Position numbers and translations under genes: made by a program
Shown here: positions 46,703 to 54,962 of the stretch, piece by piece
Numbering within the stretch: the first letter of the stretch is position 1
Layout of the letters: each line of letters opens with the position of its first letter
Notes under the pieces: generated by a model
What the model saw: only the letters and a program-made list of their open reading frames with translations
Databases searched by the model: none
Told to the model about the DNA's origin: nothing
NCBI RefSeq assembly: GCF_003261635.1
Contig: NZ_QFXK01000092.1
Location: forward strand, 62,001 to 126,000
Origin: Kribbella monticola
GTDB taxonomy: Bacteria > Actinomycetota > Actinomycetes > Propionibacteriales > Kribbellaceae
DNA: 64,000 nt
Reading direction: 5' to 3'

Positions 46703-47684
46703 TAGGACCCAGCGCGGGCGGCAGGCCGAAGAGCGCGAAGGCGTTCGAGTCGATGAAGGAGGTGACGGCAGCGATCTTGCCGGCCCGCACGGTGAGCACC
46801 TCGATGGACCATGGCAGATGGTCGCTGTGTGCCGAGGCGCCGAGATAGGAGGCGATGGCGGGTTGCCCGTTCGCCGTGATCGGGAGGTGCTGCCAGCTCG
46901 GGCACCTGGTCAACGGGATCGCGACGGCGAAGTCGGTGACGGCGGCGATTCCGGCGTACCAGTGCCGCAGTGGTGGCATCGACCAGGTGACGTCCTCGGT
47001 CAGCAGGGCGATGAGCGAGTCGGCATCGCCTTGCTCGAGGGCGGTCGAGTACTGCCTGACGATGTCCCGCACCCGGGCGTCGCCGAGCTCGCGCAGGCTC
47101 TGCTGCCGGCTGTGGTCGGGCACCTTGTCGCTCACGATCCGCCGGGCGCGTTGCAGCGCGCTGTTCACCGAGGCGACCGAGGTGTCCATCATCTCGGCGA
47201 TCTCGGCGGCGCTGAAGTCCAGTACTTCGAACAGCAGCAGGGCCGCCCGCTGGTTCCCCGGGAGATGCTGCAGCGCCGCCACGAAGGCGAGCTGGACCGA
47301 CTCGCGTTGCTCATAGCTGTCGCCCGGCTGATCGGGGTACGGTCCGAGCCAGCTGATCTCGGTGAGTGGCGGATTGTCCAGTACGGCGCGGTCGCTGGCC
47401 GGCCCGAGATCCATCGGCAGCGCCCGCCGGCCGCGTTGCTCGGCCACGTCCAGGCAGGTGCGGGTGGCCACCGTGTAGAGCCACGAACGCACCGAGCTGC
47501 GCCCCTCGAACTTGGCCAGCCCGCGCCAGGCCCGCAGCAAGGCGTCCTGGAGCGCATCGTCGGCGTCGTACGAGGAGCCGAGCATCCGGTAGCAGTGCGC
47601 GTGCAACTCCCGTCGCAACGGACCGACCAGCCGGTCGAACGCCTCGTCGTCGCCGGCCCGCGCCAGCTCCAGATCAGCCGTCAC
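46695..47684 (-). CDS. ECF sigma factor with SnoaL-like C-terminal domain (SigG/SigX5-like)
   Basis: Sigma factor of 329 residues. Region 2 has DALQDALLRAWRGLAKFEGRSS and SWLYTVATRTCLD; region 4 has LPGNQRAALLLFEVLDFSAAEI and SVASVNSALQRARR. The last ~120 residues form a SnoaL-like domain (ALEQGDADSLIALLTEDVTW), which in such ECF groups replaces a separate anti-sigma factor as the control element. GTG 47684 follows GGAGG. It is 12 bases after the UBP zinc-finger gene and probably co-transcribed. Confidence 0.9.
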   Translation of the reverse strand: MTADLELARAGDDEAFDRLVGPLRRELHAHCYRMLGSSYDADDALQDALLRAWRGLAKFEGRSSVRSWLYTVATRTCLDVAEQRGRRALPMDLGPASDRAVLDNPPLTEISWLGPYPDQPGDSYEQRESVQLAFVAALQHLPGNQRAALLLFEVLDFSAAEIAEMMDTSVASVNSALQRARRIVSDKVPDHSRQQSLRELGDARVRDIVRQYSTALEQGDADSLIALLTEDVTWSMPPLRHWYAGIAAVTDFAVAIPLTRCPSWQHLPITANGQPAIASYLGASAHSDHLPWSIEVLTVRAGKIAAVTSFIDSNAFALFGLPPALGPIS

Positions 47685-47696
47685 CCCAGACCTCCG

Positions 47697-48041
47697 CTAC
47701 TGGCGGACGTGATCGACCCAATCGGGCGGCACGGTCCCACCGGGCACCGGCTGGCTGACAGGGTGACTGTCCGGTGCCGCGAGCTCCGGACCGTCGACGA
47801 ACTGCTCGGTCGTGTAGTTCCAGAACCAGTCTTCACCCGGCTCGAAGGACCGAATGATCGGGTGCCCCGCCTCGGCAGCATGCTTGCTCGCGTGCTGCTC
47901 CGGGGAACTGTCACAGCAACCGACGTGCCCGCACTCGGCACATCGCCGCAGGTGGAACCACCAGCCGCCCCCGTCCAGGCACTCCACACACCCGTTCCCG
48001 GACGGACCAACCTCCGGCCGGATCCCGGCGATCTCGGTCAT
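47697..48041 (-). CDS. UBP-type zinc-finger protein
   Basis: Protein of 114 residues with a UBP-type zinc finger: CVECLDGGGWWFHLRRCAEC, then HVGCCDSSPEQHASKHAAEAGHPI. The cysteines and histidines match zf-UBP ligands. Bacterial members are small stand-alone proteins of unknown role. It sits directly before the ECF sigma gene, so it may act in the same response. Confidence 0.88.
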   Translation of the reverse strand: MTEIAGIRPEVGPSGNGCVECLDGGGWWFHLRRCAECGHVGCCDSSPEQHASKHAAEAGHPIIRSFEPGEDWFWNYTTEQFVDGPELAAPDSHPVSQPVPGGTVPPDWVDHVRQ

Positions 48042-48150
48042 CCACACTCCTCTCACCACACCCCGGAGCCCGCCGTAGAGCGGCTCCCTTGCATTCCACC
48101 ACCCTGACACAAGCATCCGGTCCCGCGGCACCCGCGCACCACCTGGACGC

Positions 48151-49731
48151 CTAACGCAGGTTGTAGGTGCGCCAGCTGCCGAAGCTCGTGATGTCCCGGC
48201 CCGGATCAGCCGCGTCGGCGGTGCAGACGAAGCCGAGCACCTGTCGGCCGTCGACGAGTTCCACCGGACCGATCGCCAGCGGAGCAAGGATCGTCGCGAG
48301 GAAGCCGGCCAGTTCGGCGCTGGGCAGCGCCCAGACCTCGACTTCGATACCCGGTCCATCACTCGGCGTGAGAGTGCGGGTGACGCCGGGGCGAGGTACT
48401 GGGCCGTCCACCAAGAACATCCTGTAGTCGCGCGCCATGCGGCTCTCGAAGGCCAACCGGGCGCCTCGCAGTACGAGGTCGTCGTTGAGCGGCTGACCGG
48501 ACAGGTGAGCACCCGCCACCGCGAGGAGGATCTCGTCGGTGGACGGGGCGCGCGGCGGTACCGGCTCGCCGCACCACGCAGCAGCCAGGTCGATGATCAG
48601 CTCGTCGTGCCCGGCCGGCGCCAGCAGCTGTACGCCGAACGGCAGGCCGTCGTCGCGAGCGGGACCGGGGAAGGCGACGGCGCACAGGTCGAGCAGGTTG
48701 ACCATGTTCGTGAACCTGCCCATCCGGCTGTTCACCCCGACCGGATCGGCCGCCACCTCCGCCAGCGTCGGATGCGACTCGGTCACCGGCAGCAGCAACG
48801 CGTCGATCCGGGTCCACAACGGCTCCGCCTGCCGGGTCAGCGAGGCCAGCCGGTCGAATCCGGCGAACGTCTCCGCCGCGGTCAGCCCGGCGCCGCGTCG
48901 TACGATCGATCGGACCGTCGGGTCCACCGCGGGGTCGTCGTCGAGCTTGTCGCCGAAGGCGAGCCAGCGTTCGGCCAGCCACGGCCCGGAGTACAGCAGG
49001 TCGGCGGTTTCGAGCAGCACGCTGACGTCGACCGGTACGACGATGCCGAGCTTGGCCGCCTGGTCGACCGCCTCCGCCCAGGCGCGCTCGTGCAACGGGT
49101 CCATCCCGAGTGGACGATCCGGTACGCCGATCAGCGGAGCTCCGGTCGACGCGGCCGGCCGGGGCAACTGGCGCGAGTACGGATCGGCCGGGTCGTAGAC
49201 GGCCATCACCTCGAAGGCCCGGCGAGCGGTGGAGACCGTGCGGGCGAAGACCGTCACGCAGTCGAGCGACCGGCAAGCCGGAATCACCCCGGACGTGGAG
49301 ACCAGCCCTTTGCTCGGTTTGATCCCGACGATCCCGTTGAAGGCGGCCGGCACCCGCCCGCTGCCCGCGGTGTCCGTCCCGAGCGCGAAATCGACCTCGC
49401 CCGACGCCACCGCGACAGCACTGCCCGCACTCGACCCGCCGGAGATGTGCTGCTCGGAGAAGACCGAGTGACAGGCCCCGTACGGCGAACGCGTGCCGAC
49501 CAGCCCGGTCGCGTACTGGTCGAGGTTGGTCTTACCCAGCGCTGTCGCGCCGGCCTCGATCAGCCGCTCGACCACGAAGGCGTTGGCAACGGCAGGCGTC
49601 GTACTGCGCGGGTCGGCGGCCGTGGTCGGCACGCCGGCCAGGTCGATGTTGTCCTTGATCGCCATCGTCAACCCGTGCAAGGGACCGGGCTTCGGCTCGG
49701 CGGGCGGAACGCGCGTGATCCAGACCGTCAT
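48151..49731 (-). CDS. atzF: Allophanate hydrolase (amidase signature family)
   Basis: Hydrolyses allophanate to ammonia and CO2, the last step of urea or guanidine carboxylation pathways. It is 526 residues long, short of the ~600 typical of AtzF. The amidase triad is present: Lys26 in AIKDN, the cis-Ser in GGSSAGSA near 100, and nucleophile Ser124 in GTDTAGSGR. A C-terminal domain of about 90 residues (from about 440) fits the family's accessory domain. ATG 49731 overlaps the stop of the carboxyltransferase gene (ATGA). As part of a riboswitch-led operon its substrate should come from carboxyguanidine deamination. Confidence 0.9.
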   Translation of the reverse strand: MTVWITRVPPAEPKPGPLHGLTMAIKDNIDLAGVPTTAADPRSTTPAVANAFVVERLIEAGATALGKTNLDQYATGLVGTRSPYGACHSVFSEQHISGGSSAGSAVAVASGEVDFALGTDTAGSGRVPAAFNGIVGIKPSKGLVSTSGVIPACRSLDCVTVFARTVSTARRAFEVMAVYDPADPYSRQLPRPAASTGAPLIGVPDRPLGMDPLHERAWAEAVDQAAKLGIVVPVDVSVLLETADLLYSGPWLAERWLAFGDKLDDDPAVDPTVRSIVRRGAGLTAAETFAGFDRLASLTRQAEPLWTRIDALLLPVTESHPTLAEVAADPVGVNSRMGRFTNMVNLLDLCAVAFPGPARDDGLPFGVQLLAPAGHDELIIDLAAAWCGEPVPPRAPSTDEILLAVAGAHLSGQPLNDDLVLRGARLAFESRMARDYRMFLVDGPVPRPGVTRTLTPSDGPGIEVEVWALPSAELAGFLATILAPLAIGPVELVDGRQVLGFVCTADAADPGRDITSFGSWRTYNLR

Positions 49732-51677
49732 GCTCCCCACCTCGCCCGCTCGGCGTCGAAGGCGGCGCGCCTCTTGGCGCGAAGGGTGACGATGTCCATC
49801 GGTGCCTCCTGCTCGATGCGGCGGACGTCGGCGATCGAGAACGTCGCGGGTCTCACGTCCAGGTCTGCGCCGGCCTTGATCTGTTCCCGTCGGTCGGCAA
49901 GTTCGTGCGGACTGACGGGGGTGAAGCGGATCCGGTCGAACTGCCTGAGCAACCAGGGCTGTTCGTCGTTGTCCGAGATCCGCCAGACCGGCACGGTCCT
50001 GCCGACGAGCTGATAGCCGCCAGGCCCTTCCATGCCGTAGATGCACAGGTAGATCCCGCCGATTCCGACGGCATTCTGCGGCGTCCAGGTCCGGGCCGGG
50101 TTGTACTTCGTGGTGACGAGCCGGTGGCGTGGGTCGAGCGGTACGGCCACCGGTGCGCCGAGATACACATCGCCCATGCCGACCACCAGATAGGTGGCCG
50201 CGGCAACGATGTCGAACACCTCGGCACGATCGTCGAGGTCGTTCACGCGGCGGATGAACTCCACGTTGTCCGGACCCCAGGGCGCGTCCGGGCGGACCGA
50301 GGTCTGGTAGCGCTGCATCGCCTCGTGGGCGAGCGGATGGTCGAACGCGATCGGCAGGATCACCTCGCGGGCCGGCAGGATCACCGCCGCCGGGTCCGCG
50401 AGTTCGCCGGCCAGCCTCGCCAGTTGTTTCGCAAGTTCGTCCAGACCGAGGCGGGCGGAGTCGATTGCCACCAGCACCGACCGGACTCCCTCGACGATCT
50501 CGACGACGCCGTCGGGTCGGTCCCCGCGCAACGCTTCAGCCAACAGGTGAACCCAGACCCGGACGGTCAGGTCGAGTTCGGTAGGTCCCGCTTCCACCAG
50601 CAGATGACGGTCGCCGGACCGCCTGATCGTGTACGCCGGTACGGAACCCGCCCCGCCTTCCTGGTGAAGGACTTCCGGTCGCTCCGGGCCACACCCGATG
50701 GGCGTCACGGGTGGTGGGTCCTGGCGAAGATCGGCCAACCACGTACGGCGTACTCGCATGGCCTCCGCTGCGTTGTCCGGTGACACCGGGTGGAGCTGGA
50801 CGGCGTCGCCTGGCCGGAGCTGGCCGAGCATCCAGCGATCGGCCTCGATCACCACCGCCGGTACGACGAACCCTCCGAGCGACGGGCCGTCCTTGCCGAC
50901 GATGACCGGGGTGTCGCCGGAGAGCATGATGCCGCCGACCGGGTAGGCGGAGTCGTGCAGGTTCGAGGGGTGCAGGCCGGCCTCACCGCCGTCGTCGCGG
51001 GCCCAGCCTGGTGTGGGGCCGACCAGGCGGACGCCCGTGCGGTCTGAGCGATGGTCGACCAGCCAGGTCGTGGCGAAGAACTCCTCGACACCTTCGTCGG
51101 TGAGGTGGTCGGGCGCGCCGTGAGGCCCAGGAATGACCCGCAGCATCCAGTTGCCGGTCAGTTCGGGGAGCGTGATCGGTGCCGGCGTGAGGAGATTCTC
51201 CTTCCTGGCCAGGGGAATCTCGTCACCGTGCTGGAGCGGGCGGCCTTCTTGGCCGCCGAAACCGCCGAGGGTGAAGGTGGAGCGGCTGCCGAGGACGCGG
51301 GGAACGTCGAGGCCGCCCTCGATCGCGACGTACCCACGCATGCCGGGGCCGTCGAGCGGGCCGACGTCGAGCGTTGCGCCGGCCGACAGCTTGGCGACCT
51401 TGCCTGCCTCGAGCCTTCGTCCGTCGATGGTGGCCTGCGTTGCCGCACCGCCTACGCAGACCAGCCGGTCTTCGTCGGCCGTGATGGTCGGCCCGGTCAC
51501 GACGCATTCCAGGCCGGCTGCGTTGTCCGGGTTGCCGACGGCCGCGTTGAGGAGGGCGAAGGTGAGTTCGTCGACCGCGCCCGAAGGCGGTACGCCGACA
51601 TCCCAGAGACCTTGCCGACCGGCCAGGTCCTGGATCGTGGTCTGCATTCCCGGCCGGACGACGGTGAGTCGAGCCAT
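49728..51677 (-). CDS. Urea/guanidine carboxylase carboxyltransferase part only (no biotin carboxylase or carrier)
   Basis: Protein of 649 residues. Residues ~1-300 are the AHS2/CT_A_B part (TIQDLAGRQGLWDVGVPPSG). Residues ~310-600 are the AHS1/CT_C_D part, with SDAPW-like RPDAPWGPDNVEFIRRVN and VTTKYNPARTWTPQNAVGIG, which are strongly conserved in urea and guanidine carboxylases. Full-length enzymes have about 1200 residues: an ATP-grasp biotin carboxylase first and a biotin carrier with an MKM-type lysine motif last. Both are missing; the protein stops where the carrier linker would begin. Genes on both sides overlap it by 1-4 bases, so this is not an assembly break. It may use carrier parts encoded elsewhere. 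Confidence 0.88.
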   Translation of the reverse strand: MARLTVVRPGMQTTIQDLAGRQGLWDVGVPPSGAVDELTFALLNAAVGNPDNAAGLECVVTGPTITADEDRLVCVGGAATQATIDGRRLEAGKVAKLSAGATLDVGPLDGPGMRGYVAIEGGLDVPRVLGSRSTFTLGGFGGQEGRPLQHGDEIPLARKENLLTPAPITLPELTGNWMLRVIPGPHGAPDHLTDEGVEEFFATTWLVDHRSDRTGVRLVGPTPGWARDDGGEAGLHPSNLHDSAYPVGGIMLSGDTPVIVGKDGPSLGGFVVPAVVIEADRWMLGQLRPGDAVQLHPVSPDNAAEAMRVRRTWLADLRQDPPPVTPIGCGPERPEVLHQEGGAGSVPAYTIRRSGDRHLLVEAGPTELDLTVRVWVHLLAEALRGDRPDGVVEIVEGVRSVLVAIDSARLGLDELAKQLARLAGELADPAAVILPAREVILPIAFDHPLAHEAMQRYQTSVRPDAPWGPDNVEFIRRVNDLDDRAEVFDIVAAATYLVVGMGDVYLGAPVAVPLDPRHRLVTTKYNPARTWTPQNAVGIGGIYLCIYGMEGPGGYQLVGRTVPVWRISDNDEQPWLLRQFDRIRFTPVSPHELADRREQIKAGADLDVRPATFSIADVRRIEQEAPMDIVTLRAKRRAAFDAERARWGA

Positions 51678-52294
51678 CAGTGCCACCAGCCGAGGAGCTG
51701 TACGGGAGTGGGGTTCCAGCCGTTGCAGGGGTTGTTCAGCTGGGGGCAGTTGCTGATCAGGACGAGTAGATCGCGAGACGCCGTGAGTTCGACGTACTTG
51801 CCTGGGGCCGAGAGGCCGTCGGCGAAGGACAGGTTGCCGCCCGGATCGACGGGGACGTTCATGAAGAAGTTGAGGTTGTGGCCGAGGTTGCGTTGGCCGA
51901 TGCCGGCCTGCGCGCCGTACCGGAGGAAGGTCTGGCGACAGGCGTGCTGGTGACGCGTCGCCTCGCCGTACCGGATGACGTTGCTCTCCTGCGAGCAGGC
52001 GCCGCCGATCGTGTCGTGCCGGCCGCAGGTGTCGCCCGTGATGACCGCGAGCTCGTCGAGGCGGGTCGAAAGTAGGCGGGATCCGGTGGTGAGGAAGACC
52101 GCTCGCTGTTCGCGGACGGTGTCGAACGCGGAGTACCGGTTGTCGAGGTCATGGGCGTCGTAGAGCAAGGTGTCGACAGCCTGGTTGCCGTGCAGGTCGA
52201 CGATGCGGAGCCGGCCGCCTGCCGGTACGGCGATCAGGGCACCGTCGCCCGCAGCGATGGTGGTGTCCAGGGTCGACTCGAGGATGGTCGTCAT
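51677..52294 (-). CDS. Urea-carboxylase-associated protein UAAP2 (DUF1989; carboxyguanidine deiminase subunit)
   Basis: Protein of 205 residues of the DUF1989 family. Landmarks are LHGNQAVDTLLYDA, TGDTCGRHDTIGGACSQESN, NINFF-like NLNFFMNVPVD and LLISNCPQLNNPCNGWNPTP. Conserved Cys and His residues in GRHD and GACS likely bind metal. UAAP1/UAAP2 pairs form carboxyguanidine deiminase in guanidine-degrading bacteria, converting carboxyguanidine to allophanate. It overlaps UAAP1 (ATGA) and the carboxyltransferase gene (TGATG). Confidence 0.9.
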   Translation of the reverse strand: MTTILESTLDTTIAAGDGALIAVPAGGRLRIVDLHGNQAVDTLLYDAHDLDNRYSAFDTVREQRAVFLTTGSRLLSTRLDELAVITGDTCGRHDTIGGACSQESNVIRYGEATRHQHACRQTFLRYGAQAGIGQRNLGHNLNFFMNVPVDPGGNLSFADGLSAPGKYVELTASRDLLVLISNCPQLNNPCNGWNPTPVQLLGWWH

Positions 52295-52893
52295 ACCAGC
52301 GTCCTCCTCGACATCTCGAGAGCGCGGGCCGCCTCGTCCCGTTGGGGTCGATGGAGTTCTGTCGCGGGTGTCACCTCGACACGGACGGAGGCGGGGTCGT
52401 GGTAGGAGAGCGGGTGTGGGGCAGTCGAGATGACGACGAGGACGTCCTGCTCGGTGCGGAGATCGACGGTGTCGCCTGCTGCCGCGTGGCCGGGGCTGTA
52501 GGCCAGCCTCGTGTCGTCGGCGATGGCGACCTTCGAGAAGAAGTTGATGCTGGCGTGCAGGTCGGCCTCACCGAGACCGTGCTTCGCCAGTTCGGTGCAG
52601 AGGAGTTGGTCCTGCCGGAAACCGGTGAGGCAGTCGTGCCAGTCGAGAGTGGAGGCGGTCACGGACGCGAGCGCCAGGCCGCGATCCGACATGAGGACCA
52701 TCGGGGGCCGGATGCACGCCGACATCTGCGCCTTCAACGTGTCCGGGACATTGAGACGGTCGAGACGGTCGGGGCCGAACAACAGCATGGTCGCGTTCGC
52801 GTCGGGGCCCAGGGCGGTCAATCTGATCAGGCGCCCGGCACGGACGGGGAACGACCAAGCGGTGCCGCCTGGGAGCTCGTGCTGGTAGCTCAC
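52291..52893 (-). CDS. Urea-carboxylase-associated protein UAAP1 (DUF1989; carboxyguanidine deiminase subunit)
   Basis: Partner of UAAP2, 200 residues. It has ELPGGTAWSFPVRAGRLIRL, LNVPDTLKAQ, VLMSDRGLALASVTASTLDW and HDCLTGF, matching UAAP1. With UAAP2 it should release ammonia from carboxyguanidine. GTG 52893 follows AGGTGAACGC and overlaps the permease stop (GTGA). Confidence 0.9.
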   Translation of the reverse strand: MSYQHELPGGTAWSFPVRAGRLIRLTALGPDANATMLLFGPDRLDRLNVPDTLKAQMSACIRPPMVLMSDRGLALASVTASTLDWHDCLTGFRQDQLLCTELAKHGLGEADLHASINFFSKVAIADDTRLAYSPGHAAAGDTVDLRTEQDVLVVISTAPHPLSYHDPASVRVEVTPATELHRPQRDEAARALEMSRRTLV

Positions 52894-54452
52894 GCGTTCA
52901 CCTCCGCCACCTGGGGCGCCCGGCCGATGGACGCGTGGTACGGCGTGCGCTGGTACCGATAGGCCAGTACGCCGCCGATCGCGGTGACTGCCAGCGTGAT
53001 CAGCGGGAGGTAGTGGAGGTACCAGCCGTCGCCGGCCGGGTCGTAAACAGCTGCTCGCGGCCAGCCGAGGTTGATCGCCATCGCGAGTCCGTAGACCACC
53101 GCGACGCCGTTGATCAGCAGACCGAATCGGCCCAGGGAGAAGAGTTTCCGACCGTCCTCGTCGACACCGTCCGGCAACGGATCGCCCTTGAGCCGCTGGA
53201 CGAACAACGGCACGGTGACGAGCAGATAGGCGATGTAGAGCAGCGTGATGCACACGCTCGCGAGGCCGAGGAACAGGCCCGCGTTTCCGACGTTGACCAC
53301 GAGGCAGAGGGCGGCCCCGATACCCGGTACGACGGTCGCGAGTACCGGCGTACCGGTTCGTGGTGAGACGCGGCGGAGCTGGCTGGAGAACGGGAGGACG
53401 TTGTCGCGGGCCATCGAGAAGATCATCCGTGCCGCGGCGGTCTGGATCGCCAGCGTACAAACGCAAACCGCGAAGGCGACGTCGAGCAGGAGGAGTTTGC
53501 CGGTGGTGGTTCCGAGGCTGCTGGTGAGCACATACGGCAGCCCGCCGAGCGCGAGTTTGCCGTCGGTGACCGACGGCGCCGCCATCAGTGCGGCGACGAT
53601 GAGGAACGCGCCACCGATGCCCGAGGCAACGACCGCGCGGAAGATGGTGCGCGGCGTGGTGGCCCGCGGCTTGTGCGTTTCCTCGGCCAGTTCGCCTGCG
53701 CTGTCGAAGCCGACGAGAACGTACGCTGCCATCAACGCGGAGATCAGCAGCGGTACGACGTACCCGGTGGTGTGGTCCAGGTTGGTCGTGTGCAGCACCA
53801 CCGAAGGGCCGCGCTTGGAGTGAGTGACCAGCAGGACGACGAGCAGGACCACGCCGATGAGCTCGCACGTGACACCGACGGAGTTGACGATCGCGGTGAC
53901 ACGAACGCTGACCGCGTTGAGTGTGGTGGTCACCACGAGCAGGAGGCAGCCGAGCAGTACGGCGTTGGCCGCGCCGTCGCGGGACGCCAGCGAGGGATCG
54001 GTGCCGATCAGTTGGAAGCCGGTCCAGACGGCTGGAAGCACCACCTGCAAGGCGATCGCGGCCGCCGCGACGGTGATGATCTGTGCGATCACCATCGTCC
54101 AGCCTGCGAACCAGCCGACCACCGCGCCACCGAGCCGTCGAGACCACTGGTAGATAGCGCCCGACAGCGGATAGCGGGCGGAGAGTTCGGCGAAGCAGAG
54201 GGCCACTGTCAACTGGCCCGCGAGAACGGCCGGCCAGGTCCAGAAGAACGCCGTACCGCCGAACCCGAAGCCCAGCCCGAACAGCTGGAACACCGTGGTC
54301 AGGATCGAGACGAACGAGAAGCCGGCCGCGAACGACGCGTAGCGCCCGACCCGCCGATGCAGTTGCTGCTCATAGCCGAAGCCGCCGAGCTCGGCCGCGC
54401 TGACACCGTCCGGCGTACCGGCCACCGCGGTGTGATCGAGGGTTGCTGACAT
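52890..54452 (-). CDS. APC-superfamily permease, probable guanidine/urea-type nitrogen uptake
   Basis: Inner-membrane transporter of 520 residues with about 12 helices and amino-acid-permease landmarks (FSFVSILTTVFQLFGLGF, FAELSARYPLSGAIYQWSRR, FDSAGELAEETHKPRATTPR). It is the first gene after a guanidine-I riboswitch and overlaps UAAP1, so guanidine or a related guanidinium compound is the likely substrate. ATG 54452 has GGGAGG at good spacing, 55 bases downstream of the aptamer. Confidence 0.88.
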   Translation of the reverse strand: MSATLDHTAVAGTPDGVSAAELGGFGYEQQLHRRVGRYASFAAGFSFVSILTTVFQLFGLGFGFGGTAFFWTWPAVLAGQLTVALCFAELSARYPLSGAIYQWSRRLGGAVVGWFAGWTMVIAQIITVAAAAIALQVVLPAVWTGFQLIGTDPSLASRDGAANAVLLGCLLLVVTTTLNAVSVRVTAIVNSVGVTCELIGVVLLVVLLVTHSKRGPSVVLHTTNLDHTTGYVVPLLISALMAAYVLVGFDSAGELAEETHKPRATTPRTIFRAVVASGIGGAFLIVAALMAAPSVTDGKLALGGLPYVLTSSLGTTTGKLLLLDVAFAVCVCTLAIQTAAARMIFSMARDNVLPFSSQLRRVSPRTGTPVLATVVPGIGAALCLVVNVGNAGLFLGLASVCITLLYIAYLLVTVPLFVQRLKGDPLPDGVDEDGRKLFSLGRFGLLINGVAVVYGLAMAINLGWPRAAVYDPAGDGWYLHYLPLITLAVTAIGGVLAYRYQRTPYHASIGRAPQVAEVNA

Positions 54453-54507
54453 TCGGGCCTCCCGCATCGTCGGCCCGGAACCCACACGGCAACCCGGGCC
54501 ATCAAGG

Positions 54508-54618
54508 CCTCCCGGGCTTTTGTCCCGCCGTGGAACGGACCCGGCGACAGCACCCGGTCCGTCTCCCCTCTCGGACCAGCCCTCCCGTCACCGGAAGCGG
54601 AACCCTAGGGGCGCCCCA
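54508..54618 (-). ncRNA. Guanidine-I (ykkC) riboswitch aptamer
   Basis: On the minus strand, read 5' to 3', the consensus blocks appear in order. They are CTAGGGTTCCG (54608-54598), GGCTGGTCCGAGAG (54581-54568), then ACGGCGGGACAAAAG with CCCGGGAGG (54531-54508). These are the hallmark ykkC motifs. A variable hairpin, GACGGACCGGG-N-CCCGGGTCCGTT-like, fills the middle. After the aptamer, CCCGGG near 54493-54498 can compete with the aptamer's last strand, and GGCCCGG/CCGGGCC can form a hairpin before the permease RBS. This suggests guanidine-dependent control of the operon. Confidence 0.9.
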
Positions 54619-54746
54619 CCACTCCGGCGGGTCCCCCTCAGTCCACCCCCCACGTGTTACCCCCCACCCCCTCCCCTGTAACACCCCCATGAACACACCC
54701 TCACACCCCCAGCCCCATCCCAACCGACACCTGTGAGGTCAGAAGC

Positions 54747-54818
54747 GGGTCCACTTCCCTTCGGAGGGTTACCCCACTGTCCTAGCAATGGGGTAACCCC
54801 TCGAAGGGGAGTGGACCC
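54747..54818. repeat. 72-base near-perfect inverted repeat (30-bp arms, 12-base loop)
   Basis: The left arm (54747-54776) begins GGGTCCACTTCCCTTCG and the right arm (54789-54818) ends CGAAGGGGAGTGGACCC. The arms match at 27 of 30 positions. It lies between divergent operons, where no terminator is needed. It may be a small RNA or a non-autonomous element. Confidence 0.85.
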
Positions 54819-54881
54819 GTCTCTTCGGGCGTAGTACGGGGTGATGGGTTGCGCTACGGGTGGGGGTGGGTTTACGGTCCC

Positions 54882-54933
54882 GGTTAACGTTTAAGTGAGC
54901 GTTGGTGAGTGATTTGAGCAAGATTAGATCACT
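54882..54933 (+). promoter_or_regulatory. Candidate LacI-type operators before the second sugar operon
   Basis: GGTTAACGTTTAAG (54882-54895) has the central CG typical of LacI-family operators. AGTGAT (54908-54913) and ATCACT (54928-54933) form a second dyad. Both precede the binding-protein gene; the operon's LacI regulator is the likely binder. Confidence 0.45.
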
Positions 54934-54962
54934 AACGGTCAGCGATGGGAGTGAGGTCAGCG

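Larger units (their letters stand above)
54619..54962. other. Divergent promoter region with G/C-tract, long inverted repeat and operator candidates
   Basis: No gene is seen in these 344 bases. From left to right it holds a strand-biased C-rich tract with an inner GTGTTAC-N17-GTAACAC dyad, the 72-base inverted repeat at 54747-54818, and the operator candidates of the sugar operon. Confidence 0.6.

Noticed and set aside
49728-54452. Ordinary urea amidolyase operon
   Set aside because: The ykkC aptamer and the DUF1989 pair point to guanidine rather than urea as the substrate.
54747-54818. Simple factor-independent terminator
   Set aside because: The genes on both sides point away from it, so no transcript of an annotated gene ends here.
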